A stretch of DNA of 64,000 nt from Devosia limi DSM 17137 (GCF_900128975.1 NZ_FQVC01000016.1:1-64000); one strand, 5' to 3'. Numbered from the stretch's first letter, positions 16,740 to 25,431 are shown. Program-made: numbers and translations. The notes: generated by a model not told the origin, from the sequence alone.

Positions 16740-17084
16740 ATGGCCTTTCTGAGCGACAATAAGGTAGTGGCACCGGCCTTCATCCGGCCGGTCAGCTGGC
16801 AGGGGCGCTCCGGGCGGTCCTATGGACTGGTGGGCGAAAGTCTCGACCAATTCGCCATGGCCGAACGCGATCTCTACATCATCGCCAAGGGCAGCCATGT
16901 GCTCTGGGTCGGCTCCACCGGCGAATTGGTCGGCGATCCGATGAGCCGCACCCGTTTTCGCCTCGCGCTCGATTGCGCCGATCGCGTGTTCCGCTGCCTC
17001 ACCCCCGGTGCCGATGCCGAACGCATGGCCACCATTTGGGACCTCGAAGGCGCCGAACCCGTTTCCGAAGTCCAGGCCGCCTAA
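16740..17084 (+). CDS. Hypothetical protein, putatively SOS-controlled
   Basis: This 114-residue protein has no signal peptide, no transmembrane helix and no motif that I recognise. It contains an alternating hydrophobic stretch (RDLYIIAKGSHVLWVGSTGE, about residues 41-60) that looks like beta strands, and three cysteines are not obvious. ATG at 16740 has AGGGGA at 16725-16730 nine bases away, and starts about 30 bases after the predicted transcription start. The open frame extends upstream through the promoter and was not used. Its promoter carries a LexA box, so expression after DNA damage is expected. It stands alone: the next gene is convergent. Confidence 0.7.
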   Translation: MAFLSDNKVVAPAFIRPVSWQGRSGRSYGLVGESLDQFAMAERDLYIIAKGSHVLWVGSTGELVGDPMSRTRFRLALDCADRVFRCLTPGADAERMATIWDLEGAEPVSEVQAA

Positions 17085-17114
17085 CGCCCCCACCACTCAG
17101 ACTTTAGCCCACCA

Positions 17115-17183
17115 GGTCATTCCCGCTCAGGCGGGAATCCATTCGTCGCTTTCTTCCGCACGCCACCGCCCCTCGCGAGGGGC
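17115..17183. repeat. REP-like palindrome and a perfect CCCCTCGCGAGGGG palindrome
   Basis: A GTCATTCCCGC...GCGGGAATCCA unit occupies 17115-17143, and a perfect 16-base palindrome GCCCCTCGCGAGGGGC occupies 17168-17183 next to the stop of the second ChaC gene. They sit between convergent genes and may act as a two-way transcript end, without a clear T-tract. Confidence 0.65.
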
Positions 17184-17738
17184 CTAGGCCGTCCCGAGCT
17201 CCCGCGTCAGCATCTCTGCCAGCGCCATCAGCTGCCGATCCCGGATACCCAGTTCGCTCAGGCGCCGCGCCGTGTTCAGCACATAATCGATATTGGGCCC
17301 CGAAACGCCCATTCCCGCCTGCACCATGGCCAGTTGCCGCTCCAGTTCCAGCCGGCCTGCATATTGGAAATGCCGCTCGTCAACGACGAAGGCCAGCGCG
17401 CCGACCATGCGCCCATCGGCCAGCCACACCTTCCGCATCGCCTCGCGATATACCCCGGTCACCTGCTCGCGCTCGCGCAGATAATCATGCACCCCGCGCC
17501 AGTCGCTATCGGCGACCTCGAACACCATGCCGCGGCACGAACCGCCCCGCGTCAGCCCAAACACCAGTCCCGGCTGCGCCTCGGTCCCGCGATGATGGTG
17601 GGAATAAATCGATAGGCTACGATGCGCCCCCCGCAGCAAGCCCTGCTGCGCGGAAACATGCGTGAAACCGGGATTCCAGATCAATGATCCGTAGCCGAAG
17701 ACCCAATGGGTCGCTGATGTGCTTAATGTATCGAGCAT
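17184..17738 (-). CDS. ChaC-like gamma-glutamylcyclotransferase (second paralogue)
   Basis: This 184-residue protein has the ChaC pattern: VFGYGSLIWNPGF at residues 13-25, LRGAHRSLSIYS, and the LREREQVTGVYRE segment with the catalytic glutamate candidate. It should degrade glutathione in the cytoplasm. Unlike the paralogue at 9261 it lacks the N-terminal extension and is close to the length of the minimal family members. It is convergent with the putative SOS gene and divergent from the DUF2125 gene. Why the genome carries two such enzymes within 8 kb is unclear. Confidence 0.88.
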   Translation of the reverse strand: MLDTLSTSATHWVFGYGSLIWNPGFTHVSAQQGLLRGAHRSLSIYSHHHRGTEAQPGLVFGLTRGGSCRGMVFEVADSDWRGVHDYLREREQVTGVYREAMRKVWLADGRMVGALAFVVDERHFQYAGRLELERQLAMVQAGMGVSGPNIDYVLNTARRLSELGIRDRQLMALAEMLTRELGTA

Positions 17739-17915
17739 TGCCTTGACCTGGCTAGAATCCTAGAGAAGCTGTGCCTGTGAGGCAACAGCCTCTTCTGACT
17801 AGCCACCATGCAAGACTGGATCGACCCGGATTTGCCCGCCCGCCCCCGCCATGCGCGGACTTGCCCATCCGGCCGGGCTTTCGCCAACGCGTCGCCAAGG
17901 ATAGAAGTGCCGCCC

Positions 17916-18884
17916 ATGAAGAAAATCATCGCCCTTGGCATCGTCGTTCTTGTCGTCGTCCTGATCTGGACCGGCGGCTGGTTTTTCCTCGCCGGCCAGC
18001 TTCGCCAGCAGATCGAGGCCCAGGCCCTGGCCGATGGCGTCACCACGCCACGCCTCACCTGCGAAGGCCTGGATGTCACCGGCTTCCCGTTCCGCTTCGA
18101 TGCCGATTGCAGCGGGGCCAGGCTGGTGAGCGGCGACATGGTCGCTGACATCGCCGGCATTCGCGCCAGCGTTCTGGTCTATCGCCCCACCCACATCCTG
18201 GCCTCCGCCCTCGGGCCGGTGACCATTTCCGACGCCTTTACCGGCACCAAGAACAGCGTCAGCTGGTCGGGCCTGGAAGCCAGCCTCCGGCTCGACAATT
18301 GGCGGATTGCCCGCCTGTCTGTCTCGGTTCACGACGCCGTCTGGTCCGATACATTGATGGGCGATACGGTGATTGCCCAAAGCCCGCTGGTGGAACTGCA
18401 CCTGCTCGATATACCCGAACAGCATGACGCTACCGCCGGCCTCGCCGCGCTGGCAGGTTATGTGCAGGTCCAGGGCCTGTCCTATCCCGGCATGACCATC
18501 GCCGATGGCAATGCCCAGATCGAGATCGAGCTCCACGCCTTGCCCGACGACATCAGGCGCTTTGGCGATGTCGATCTGCTGCGCAACTGGCAGGCCGCCA
18601 ACGGCCAGCTCAAGCTGGTCTCGCTACGCGCCGACGATGGCGCCGCCAATCTCAATGCCGAGGGCACGATCAGTCTCGACAATCGCGGACGGGTCGAGGG
18701 GCGCATTACCATGACTTCCAATGGCGTCGTGGCGCGGCTGGAACCCGTCCTCCTCGAGCCCTATCGCACCCTGGTCTTTGGCAATCCCGGCGTCGACGGC
18801 AACCATTCCAATACCGTCAATTTCCGCCTGGGTCGCGTGTTCTCCGGCGTCATCCCGATCGGCGCCATTCCGCCGCTGTTCTGA
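17916..18884 (+). CDS. DUF2125 domain-containing protein
   Basis: A 322-residue protein with one N-terminal transmembrane or signal-anchor helix (KKIIALGIVVLVVVLIWTGG, residues 2-21) and a large exported domain rich in beta strands. The CEGLDVTGFPFRFDADC segment at about 49-65 is the characteristic start of DUF2125, which is confined to alphaproteobacteria and has no known function. ATG at 17916 gives a canonical anchor; the 36 codons upstream in the open frame lack any such feature. It is convergent with tyrC, which is a common pairing in Rhizobiales and supports the call. A two-way terminator follows the stop. Confidence 0.85.
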   Translation: MKKIIALGIVVLVVVLIWTGGWFFLAGQLRQQIEAQALADGVTTPRLTCEGLDVTGFPFRFDADCSGARLVSGDMVADIAGIRASVLVYRPTHILASALGPVTISDAFTGTKNSVSWSGLEASLRLDNWRIARLSVSVHDAVWSDTLMGDTVIAQSPLVELHLLDIPEQHDATAGLAALAGYVQVQGLSYPGMTIADGNAQIEIELHALPDDIRRFGDVDLLRNWQAANGQLKLVSLRADDGAANLNAEGTISLDNRGRVEGRITMTSNGVVARLEPVLLEPYRTLVFGNPGVDGNHSNTVNFRLGRVFSGVIPIGAIPPLF

Positions 18885-18905
18885 CGCCCCAGCACTTCCA
18901 AAAGC

Positions 18906-18938
18906 AAAGACCTCGCTGCCAGCGGCGGCGAGGTCTTT
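18906..18938. terminator. Bidirectional rho-independent terminator
   Basis: AAAGACCTCGC and GCGAGGTCTTT form a perfect 11-base stem with an 11-base loop between the convergent DUF2125 and tyrC genes. The outer A and T runs give a T-tract on both strands, although it is short. Confidence 0.85.
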
Positions 18939-18959
18939 CTCATTCGGCATGATTGCGTT

Positions 18960-19934
18960 TTAGGCGTCGTCGCCGCCGCCATGCTCGCGCAGAATCACGG
19001 GCGACACCGGCGCCGGCGTAGCCTCATGCGGGCGGCCGAAATCCGGCGCGGCCGTTTCCTGTCCCGCACTGATGATCGAACGGCGAATGGCACGGGTGCG
19101 GGTGAACATGGTTTCGAGCGCCGGACCATCCCCAGTCCGCACCGCCCGCTGCAGCACCGACAGGTCCTCCGAGAACCGCCCCAGCATTTCGAGCACCGCA
19201 TCGCGATTGGTCAGGAAAACGTCGCGCCACATCACCGGATCGGACGCGGCAATACGGGTGAAGTCGCGGAAACCCGAGGCCGAAAACTTGATGACTTCCG
19301 ACTGCGTTGCCGCTTCCAGATCCGCCACCGTGCCGACGATATTGTAGGCGACAAGGTGCGGAATATGGCTGGTAATTGCCAGCACCATGTCGTGGTGCGC
19401 CGCGTCCATCGTTTCGACCTGGCTGCCCATGGCGCGCCAGAACCCGGCAAGGCGCTCCGTCTGGGCCGGATCGACCTCAGCGCCCGGCGTCAACACGCAC
19501 CAGCGCCCGGCAAACAGCTCGGCAAAGCCGGCTGACGGCCCCGAATGCTCGGTGCCGGCGATCGGATGCCCGGGGATCAAGTGCACGCCTTCGGGCACCA
19601 GCGGCGCCAGCACCTTGACCACATGGCCCTTGACCGAGCCGACATCGGACAGGATCGCCCCCTTCTCCAGCGCCGGTGCTATCGCACGCATCACACTTTC
19701 ATAGGCGCCGACCGGCGTGCAGAGAATAACGAGATCGGCGCCGCGCACGGCATCAGCGGCATCGAGCGTATAGATATCGCCCAGCCCCAGCTCGCGCGCT
19801 TCGTCCAGCGTCTCGGCCTTGCGGGTCGAAATGGCGATGACATCGGCCAGCCCCTGTCGACGCGCCGCCAGCGCAATCGAGGAACCGATCAGCCCGATGC
19901 CGATCAAAGCCAGTTTCTTGAAGGGAGCGCTCAT
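18960..19934 (-). CDS. tyrC: Prephenate/arogenate dehydrogenase
   Basis: This 324-residue NAD(P)-dependent enzyme oxidatively decarboxylates prephenate or arogenate on the way to tyrosine. The N-terminal Rossmann motif GIGLIGSSIA lies at residues 12-21, and the LIPGHPIAGTEHSG segment at about residues 118-131 carries the catalytic histidine of the TyrA/TyrC family. No chorismate mutase or ACT domain is fused, which is the short form typical of Rhizobiales. Which of the two substrates is used cannot be told from sequence. It overlaps hisC by four bases and is in one operon with it. Confidence 0.93.
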   Translation of the reverse strand: MSAPFKKLALIGIGLIGSSIALAARRQGLADVIAISTRKAETLDEARELGLGDIYTLDAADAVRGADLVILCTPVGAYESVMRAIAPALEKGAILSDVGSVKGHVVKVLAPLVPEGVHLIPGHPIAGTEHSGPSAGFAELFAGRWCVLTPGAEVDPAQTERLAGFWRAMGSQVETMDAAHHDMVLAITSHIPHLVAYNIVGTVADLEAATQSEVIKFSASGFRDFTRIAASDPVMWRDVFLTNRDAVLEMLGRFSEDLSVLQRAVRTGDGPALETMFTRTRAIRRSIISAGQETAAPDFGRPHEATPAPVSPVILREHGGGDDA

Positions 19935-21022
19935 CGGCCTACCGTGGTCTTGAGAATATCGACAACGCCGCGCATCGCGGCTTCCGAGCCGATGGAAATG
20001 CGCAGGCCATTGGGGATGCCATAGGCCGCCCCCACCTGCCGCACGATCAGCCCTTTGGCCATCAGGGCATCGAATGCCGCGTTCGCCTCGGCTTCACTGG
20101 GGAACAGCACCAGCACGAAATTGGCCTGGCTGGGCAGCACCTGCAGCCGGTTGGAGGCAAGCTCTGTCGTCAGCCAGTCGCGCCATTGCGCATTATGCTG
20201 GCGCAGCTTGTCGTTGAATGGGGTATCGCGCGTCGCCTCGGCGGCCGCCAATTGCCCCGCCAGATTGACATTGAACGGCCCGCGAATGCGGTTGATCACA
20301 TCCACCAGGTGCTCGGGACCATACATCCAGCCGATCCGCGCCGCCGCCAGCCCCATCTTGGAGAAGGTGCGCACCATCACGACATTGTCGGCGCTGTCGA
20401 CCAGGTCGATCCCCACCGAGTAATCGGCCGCCGTCACATATTCGGCATAGGCACTGTCGATGACCAGCAGGATATCCCCACGCAATCCAGCATGCAGCCG
20501 CGCCACTTCGGCCGCGCTCAGATAGGTGCCGGTCGGATTGTTCGGATTGGCCAGGAAGACCATCTTGGTCCGCGGAGTGACCGCCGCCAGCAGCGCGTCG
20601 ACATCGGAGCGGTATTCCGCCTCCGGCGCCATGATGATCCTGGCGCCGGCCGCCATGGTGACGATCGGATAGACCGAAAAGCCATACTGGCTCATCACCG
20701 CTTCGTCGCCCTCGCCCAGATAGCATTGCGCCAGCAGATGCAGCAGGTCATCCGAGCCATTGCCGCAGACGATACGCTCGACATCGATGCCATGGACTTG
20801 AGCCAGCGCCACGCGCAGCACCTTGGACGTCCCCTCTGGATAGACCTCCAGATGATCGGCAACCGAGCGGAACGCCGCGATGGCACGCGGCGAAGCGCCG
20901 AGCGGGCTCTCATTGGAGGAGAGCTTGATCGGGGTCACCCCTGGCGCAGCGGCAGAACGGCCGGGCACATAGGGCGCAATATCGAGAATACCGGGCTGCG
21001 GCGTCGGACGTTTAGAGGTCAT
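19931..21022 (-). CDS. hisC: Histidinol-phosphate aminotransferase (HisC-type)
   Basis: This 363-residue fold-type I PLP aminotransferase carries the NPNNPTGTYLS segment (about residue 160-170), the cofactor lysine in RTFSKMGLAAARIGW (about 221), and a C-terminal RQVGAAYGIPNGLRISIG segment with the carboxylate-binding arginine. HisC enzymes next to tyrC often also act on prephenate or aromatic keto acids, so this copy may serve tyrosine/phenylalanine synthesis instead of, or as well as, histidine. The gene is directly upstream of tyrC with a four-base overlap. Start ATG at 21022 is the only good candidate. Confidence 0.92.
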   Translation of the reverse strand: MTSKRPTPQPGILDIAPYVPGRSAAAPGVTPIKLSSNESPLGASPRAIAAFRSVADHLEVYPEGTSKVLRVALAQVHGIDVERIVCGNGSDDLLHLLAQCYLGEGDEAVMSQYGFSVYPIVTMAAGARIIMAPEAEYRSDVDALLAAVTPRTKMVFLANPNNPTGTYLSAAEVARLHAGLRGDILLVIDSAYAEYVTAADYSVGIDLVDSADNVVMVRTFSKMGLAAARIGWMYGPEHLVDVINRIRGPFNVNLAGQLAAAEATRDTPFNDKLRQHNAQWRDWLTTELASNRLQVLPSQANFVLVLFPSEAEANAAFDALMAKGLIVRQVGAAYGIPNGLRISIGSEAAMRGVVDILKTTVGR

Positions 21023-21104
21023 GATGGATGGTTCAAAGGTCAGGAAAAGCCGCGCGGACCATAGTCAAAGTGCGCGCCGATGGCAAAGGAAAGCCGCACC
21101 TGTC

Positions 21105-21836
21105 CTAGCGCAGACGGGCTGTCGCCGGGCTGAGGCCGGGCACCCGCACAAAGCGCTCCTCGCGCTTGCGCCGCGGCACCGCCGGAAACGCTTCCTTACG
21201 GGCCCGCACGCAGATGACCCCGCTCATGGCCGGCCCGAACAGGCGTCCTGCCCCTTCGAAGAACCGGGTCGATTTCAGCACCAGCGAACTCTGGAACGGC
21301 GGCAGGAACAGGCCGTCGCGCCAGGCCTCCGGCACGAAGCTGTGGTCTCGCAGCAATTGCTCCAGCTGCCCCGCCGAATAGGGATTGCCGGTCCCGAACG
21401 GCGTCGTGTCGCGTTGTGCCCAGATCCCGCGCCGCCGCGGCACCACGATCAGCAATTGCCCGTTGGGCGCGGTAATGCGCCAGAGCTCGCGCATCAGCTC
21501 CTCGGCATCGGCGATATGCTCGAGCGCATGCACGGCGATGGTCAGATCGATCGCCGCATCGGTCAGCGGCATTTCCAGCGGGTCGCAGAGGACCGTGCGC
21601 GATGGACCTTCGCGCGGCCAGGCCGATGCGCCCTGCCGGTTGGGCATGAAGGCCAGCACCCGTTCGGCCGGCTCCAGCGCAAACCGCAGATAGGGCGTGG
21701 CAAAGCCCAGCCCCAGCAATCGCTTGCCGCGCACATTGCCGGCCAACCCGATAACCTGCTCGCGCACCAGCGCACGCGAAATCCGACCCAAGGGGGATTT
21801 GTAATACTCGATCAGGCGGGCAACGTCGCTGGTCAT
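21105..21836 (-). CDS. Class I SAM-dependent methyltransferase (Methyltransf_11-like)
   Basis: A 243-residue putative methyltransferase. The N-terminal part carries LLGLGFATPYLRF where a GxGxG-type SAM loop is expected, followed by FMPNRQGASAW. The segment AVHALEHIADAEELMRELWRI is typical of Methyltransf_11 post-I motifs. The glycine loop departs from the usual consensus, so SAM binding should be treated as likely but not certain. The substrate is unknown. It lies between hisC and the divergent gloB gene, the same neighbourhood seen in other Rhizobiales genomes. Confidence 0.75.
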   Translation of the reverse strand: MTSDVARLIEYYKSPLGRISRALVREQVIGLAGNVRGKRLLGLGFATPYLRFALEPAERVLAFMPNRQGASAWPREGPSRTVLCDPLEMPLTDAAIDLTIAVHALEHIADAEELMRELWRITAPNGQLLIVVPRRRGIWAQRDTTPFGTGNPYSAGQLEQLLRDHSFVPEAWRDGLFLPPFQSSLVLKSTRFFEGAGRLFGPAMSGVICVRARKEAFPAVPRRKREERFVRVPGLSPATARLR

Positions 21837-21939
21837 GGCCGGACCTTGCCAAAGGGATGGGGCATTGTCGATTCCGAGGTTGTCATGTTGGCTCCCGACA
21901 CCTAGCTTTCAAGCAGTTGCAATTGCAAGGAATGGACTA

Positions 21940-22707
21940 ATGGGTTTGATCGTCGACGTGTTCGAGGCGCGCAGTGACAATTATGGCTACCTCGCCCACG
22001 ACACCGCTACCGGCCGGACTGCCGCCATCGATGCGCCCGAGGCCGGGCCGATCAAGAACGCCTTGCTCCATCGCGGCTGGCGCCTGACCGACATCTTCAT
22101 CACCCACCATCATATCGACCACGTCGAAGCCATTCCCGAGCTCAAGGCCGAGTTCGGCGTCACCGTCTCCGGCCCACGTGCCGAAGCCGACAATATCCCC
22201 GGTCTCGACGTGCTGCTCGATCCCGGCACCACACTGGCGCTGGGCGAAACCACGTTCGAGATCTTCGCGACCCCGGGCCACACGCTGGGTCATATCGTGT
22301 TCTACAATCCCGCTGGCGGGCACCTGTTCAGCGCCGATGCGCTGTTCTCGCTCGGCGTCGGTCGCATGTTCGAAGGCACGCCCGGCCCGATGTGGGAAGG
22401 CCTCAAGGTGCTACGCGCCCTGCCCGATGCAACGCTGGTTTATCCCGGCCATGAATACACCGCCAGCAACGCCAAGTTCGCGCTGTCGATCGATCCCGAC
22501 AATGCTGTGCTGCAGACCCGCGCCGCCGAGGTCCATGCCCTGCGTGCCGCCGGGCGCTTTACCGTGCCGGCCAATCTCGGCATCGAGAAGCAGGCAAACC
22601 CGTTCCTGCGCGCCGATGATCCGGTGATCGCCCGCTATTATGGCCTCGAAGGCGCTGACCCCGCCGAAGTCTTCGCCGCCATCCGCAAGGGCAAGGACAC
22701 CTTCTAG
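21940..22707 (+). CDS. gloB: Hydroxyacylglutathione hydrolase (glyoxalase II)
   Basis: GloB hydrolyses S-lactoylglutathione to lactate and glutathione, completing methylglyoxal detoxification. The 255-residue metallo-beta-lactamase-fold protein has the metal motif THHHIDH at residues 55-61, later metal ligands in ATPGHTLGH and FSADALFS, and the YPGHEYT segment, with the HAGH domain's C-terminal arginine/lysine region near the end. ATG at 21940 has AAGGA at 21927-21931; the upstream 35 open codons were rejected. mgsA, which makes methylglyoxal, is present elsewhere in this window, but not in the same operon. Confidence 0.95.
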   Translation: MGLIVDVFEARSDNYGYLAHDTATGRTAAIDAPEAGPIKNALLHRGWRLTDIFITHHHIDHVEAIPELKAEFGVTVSGPRAEADNIPGLDVLLDPGTTLALGETTFEIFATPGHTLGHIVFYNPAGGHLFSADALFSLGVGRMFEGTPGPMWEGLKVLRALPDATLVYPGHEYTASNAKFALSIDPDNAVLQTRAAEVHALRAAGRFTVPANLGIEKQANPFLRADDPVIARYYGLEGADPAEVFAAIRKGKDTF

Positions 22708-22804
22708 TCCACCCTTCAGAACCGACCGCATGACGCCGTTTCCGGAAACTCCCGGGGACGGCGTCCTGTTTTGGAACGCTTCCGCGCGATTGGGCTGGAC
22801 AGCG

Positions 22805-22821
22805 TTAACCTTTCGTTTACC
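22805..22821 (+). promoter_or_regulatory. CtrA-like site upstream of the 88-residue gene
   Basis: TTAA at 22805-22808 and TTTA at 22816-22819 are separated by seven bases, matching the CtrA consensus TTAA-N7-TTAA in seven of eight positions, with CC after both halves. It is 95-111 bases upstream of the ATG at 22916. Confidence 0.4.
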
Positions 22822-22841
22822 TATGGCACGGTGATTGCAGC

Positions 22842-22863
22842 TTAACGGGTAAGGGCCCGTTAA
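22842..22863. promoter_or_regulatory. Perfect palindrome TTAACGGG-N6-CCCGTTAA
   Basis: An eight-base inverted repeat (22842-22849 and 22856-22863) with a six-base spacer lies 53 bases before the ATG at 22916. It may be an operator or an RNA hairpin; no T-tract follows. TTAA at both ends makes it overlap the CtrA motif theme seen just upstream. Confidence 0.4.
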
Positions 22864-22915
22864 TATGCTCCACTCCGAGACAGTGTGGCCCGCTTTTGAA
22901 CAGGCAGGTTGCACG

Positions 22916-23182
22916 ATGGCCAAAAACAGCAGCGAGAACCGCCCCAATCCAAGACCCGGGCTTCCCATGGTGACCGAAACGCAGCGTCCGCGGCCCTCTT
23001 TGACCCGCACCACCAGCACCGCCACCTTTGTCAGCCAACTGCTCGTCGAACGCAGCCGGCCTGCCCCGCTCTGGCCGCGGCACAACCTTGCCGTCGAAGG
23101 CGCCCTCGGCGCCTATTCCGCCGGCGCCCAGCGCGGCGTCCGCCGCATGCCCCAAGGTTATCGCAAGAGCGTGCTGGTTTAG
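22916..23182 (+). CDS. Small hypothetical protein, basic
   Basis: An 88-residue basic protein starts at ATG 22916. It has a disordered proline- and arginine-rich N-terminal half (ENRPNPRPGLPMVTETQ) and a C-terminal part with TATFVSQLLVERSRPAPLW and a final VRRMPQGYRKSVLV. I have an impression of small conserved proteins of this shape in Rhizobiales, without a named function. No membrane segment is present. Expression may be cell-cycle linked, given the CtrA-like site upstream, but that is inference. A REP-like palindrome follows the gene. Confidence 0.6.
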   Translation: MAKNSSENRPNPRPGLPMVTETQRPRPSLTRTTSTATFVSQLLVERSRPAPLWPRHNLAVEGALGAYSAGAQRGVRRMPQGYRKSVLV

Positions 23183-23210
23183 CTGCTCTCAGGCCCCCAA
23201 ACCCTCCCGC

Positions 23211-23242
23211 CGTCATTGCCCGGCCTGTCCGGGCAATCCAGC
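23211..23242. repeat. Extragenic palindromic repeat (REP-like)
   Basis: GTCATTGCCCGG...CCGGGCAATCCAG forms a hairpin after the 88-residue gene. It belongs to the same group as 10041, 11431 and 17115. Confidence 0.6.
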
Positions 23243-23321
23243 TTCGGCTCGCAGCCGCCGCGCACCGTGAGGACCGGAAGCGCAACAAGCCGGCATTTGC
23301 AGGCCAGCCTTCGATGAAGGC

Positions 23322-23774
23322 CTAGTCCATCGTCACGTCGCGACTGGCACTGGTAATCGAAACCGAGAAGCCCGCGACCACGTCGATCAGCGCCATCACC
23401 ATCAGCAGGAAGAACACCGAGCTCGACGCCGCCCCGATCAGCAGGAATTCAATCAGGAAAGCGACGAACAGCACCATCGAGAGCATATGCTCCAGAATCG
23501 ATGACGAGCCCGTGCGGGTTGATTTCAGCACTTCAAAGAACAGGCAGAACAGCGACACCACCAGCAGGAAGTCGCCAGCGGTAACAGCCCATGGCGTTCC
23601 CGACACCATCGGGATCACGAACAGGCCATTGCCCCAGCCGCTGGGCTGCCCGCCAAAGGCGGTGAACGTAACCAGATTGTAGATGGCGAATGGAAATACC
23701 AGCAGCGGCACCACGAAGCCGCGGCGGTCCCGCCGGCGATTGCCATGGGGAGGGATAAACACAGTCTCAGTCAT
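23322..23774 (-). CDS. Four-helix hypothetical membrane protein
   Basis: A 150-residue inner-membrane protein with four predicted transmembrane segments: about residues 20-40 (FVVPLLVFPFAIYNLVTF), 63-83, 92-115 and 118-140. The N-terminus is positively charged (HGNRRRDRRG), so it should be cytoplasmic. A serine-rich loop lies between helices two and three. No enzymatic motif is present. Membrane proteins of this size are often found near fumC in Rhizobiales, but a function is not known. The gap to fumC (126 bases) contains a hairpin. Confidence 0.7.
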   Translation of the reverse strand: MTETVFIPPHGNRRRDRRGFVVPLLVFPFAIYNLVTFTAFGGQPSGWGNGLFVIPMVSGTPWAVTAGDFLLVVSLFCLFFEVLKSTRTGSSSILEHMLSMVLFVAFLIEFLLIGAASSSVFFLLMVMALIDVVAGFSVSITSASRDVTMD

Positions 23775-23864
23775 GGCCAGCGGCTCCGTTGCGATGGCCG
23801 CACCATGCCAGAGCTGCAGTCAGGCGGAAAGGCCGAACAAAAGGCCCGACATGCCGCCAGAAGC

Positions 23865-23886
23865 GCCTCCCCTCGCAAGGGGAGGC
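23865..23886 (-). terminator. Hairpin after fumC
   Basis: GCCTCCCCT and AGGGGAGGC form a perfect nine-base stem with a four-base loop, 15 bases beyond the fumC stop. There is no T-tract, so it may end transcription only partly or protect the mRNA. Confidence 0.5.
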
Positions 23887-23900
23887 TGGAGATGCAGCGC

Positions 23901-25295
23901 TTAGCGCTTGAGCGGGCCAACCATCGATTCGGGCTTCACTTCGGCGTCGAATTCCTCGCCGCTCAGCAGGCCCAGTGCGATGGCTTCCTCGCGCAGCGTC
24001 GTGCCGTTCTTGTGCGCGGTCTTGGCGATCTTGGCAGCGTTGTCATAGCCGATCTTGCGATTGAGCGCCGTCACCAGCATCAGCGAATTGTTGAGGTGCT
24101 CATTGATGCGCTTGCGATCGGGTGCGATGCCGATGGCGCAATTGTCGTTGAACGAGCGCGCCGAGTCAGCCAGCAGCCGCACCGACTGCAGGAAATTATA
24201 GGCAATCACCGGTTTGAAGACGTTGAGCTCGAAATTGCCCTGGCTGGCGGCAAAGCCGATCGCCGCGTCATTGCCCATCACCTGCACCGCCACCATGGTC
24301 ATGGCTTCCGACTGGGTCGGGTTGACCTTGCCCGGCATGATCGAGGAGCCCGGCTCATTTTCCGGAATGGTCAGCTCGCCCAGGCCCGAACGCGGGCCCG
24401 ACGCCAGCCAGCGCACGTCATTGGCGATCTTCATCAGCGCGGCGGCCAGCTGCTTCAGGGCCCCCGACGTACCGACAAAGGCGTCATGGCCGGCCATTAC
24501 CGCATATTTGTTTGGTGCGGTCACGAAGTCCTGGCCGGTCAGCGCCGCGATTTCGGCCGCGACGGTCACAGCGTAATCGGGATGGGCATTGAGCCCAGTG
24601 CCGACGGCGGTACCGCCCAGCGCCAGTTCCTTGAGCTGGGGCAGCGTCACCTTGATTGCCTTGACGGCCAGGTCGATCTGGGCGACCCAGCCGCTCATTT
24701 CCTGGCCCAGCGTCAGCGGCGTCGCGTCCTGCAGATGGGTGCGGCCGATCTTGACCACGTCCATGAACTCTTCCGATTTCGCCGCCAGCGTGGCGCGCAG
24801 CACTTCGATGCGCGGGAACAGATAGTTCTCCAGCGCTTCGACGGCGGCGATATGCATGGCCGTCGGATAGGTGTCGTTCGATGACTGGCTCATATTGACA
24901 TGGTCATTGGGATGAACCGGCTTCTTGGAGCCCATGACACCGCCCGAAAGCTCGATGCCGCGGTTGGAGATCACCTCGTTGACGTTCATGTTCGACTGGG
25001 TGCCCGACCCGGTTTGCCACACCACCAGCGGGAAATGCTCGTCGAGCTTGCCCGAGATCACTTCGTCGGCTGCGGCAACGATCAGGTCGCGCGTCGCCTC
25101 GTCGAGCAGGCCGAGCTTATGGTTGGCCAGCGCCGCAGCCTTCTTCAGGATGCCAAAGGCGGTGACGATTTCCGTTGGCATGCGCTCGCCGCCGATGTCG
25201 AAATTGGCAAGGCTGCGGGCCGTCTGCGCGCCATAATACTTGTTGGCGGGCACATTGATGGTGCCCATCGAATCCGATTCAACGCGCATGCTCAT
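23901..25295 (-). CDS. fumC: Fumarate hydratase class II
   Basis: FumC interconverts fumarate and malate in the TCA cycle. The 464-residue protein carries the superfamily signature [13 protein letters not shown] at about residues 318-330, the [15 protein letters not shown] segment and the [14 protein letters not shown] segment of class II fumarases. ATG at 25295 is favoured, with GGAG seven bases before it; a longer reading frame to 25415 adds 40 unrelated residues. An ATG two codons downstream (25289) is also possible. The gene follows rpmF in the same direction but with a strong terminator between them. Confidence 0.96.
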   Translation of the reverse strand: MSMRVESDSMGTINVPANKYYGAQTARSLANFDIGGERMPTEIVTAFGILKKAAALANHKLGLLDEATRDLIVAAADEVISGKLDEHFPLVVWQTGSGTQSNMNVNEVISNRGIELSGGVMGSKKPVHPNDHVNMSQSSNDTYPTAMHIAAVEALENYLFPRIEVLRATLAAKSEEFMDVVKIGRTHLQDATPLTLGQEMSGWVAQIDLAVKAIKVTLPQLKELALGGTAVGTGLNAHPDYAVTVAAEIAALTGQDFVTAPNKYAVMAGHDAFVGTSGALKQLAAALMKIANDVRWLASGPRSGLGELTIPENEPGSSIMPGKVNPTQSEAMTMVAVQVMGNDAAIGFAASQGNFELNVFKPVIAYNFLQSVRLLADSARSFNDNCAIGIAPDRKRINEHLNNSLMLVTALNRKIGYDNAAKIAKTAHKNGTTLREEAIALGLLSGEEFDAEVKPESMVGPLKR

Positions 25296-25399
25296 GGAAA
25301 ATCTCCGGTCAGGTCTTTGGCCGCTTGCATACATCGTCAAGCAGCCGGCCAATATTGCAACAAAGTCTAGTCGCCCGGCCCGTCGTTCCGGGCAAGACA

Positions 25400-25431
25400 A
25401 AACGGCCGGTCCCACGCGGAACCGGCCGTTT
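25400..25431 (-). terminator. Rho-independent terminator of rpmF
   Basis: AAACGGCCGGT and ACCGGCCGTTT form a perfect 11-base stem with a ten-base loop. On the minus strand, a T-tract (TTTTG) follows the stem, as expected for a terminator 37 bases after the rpmF stop. Confidence 0.88.
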
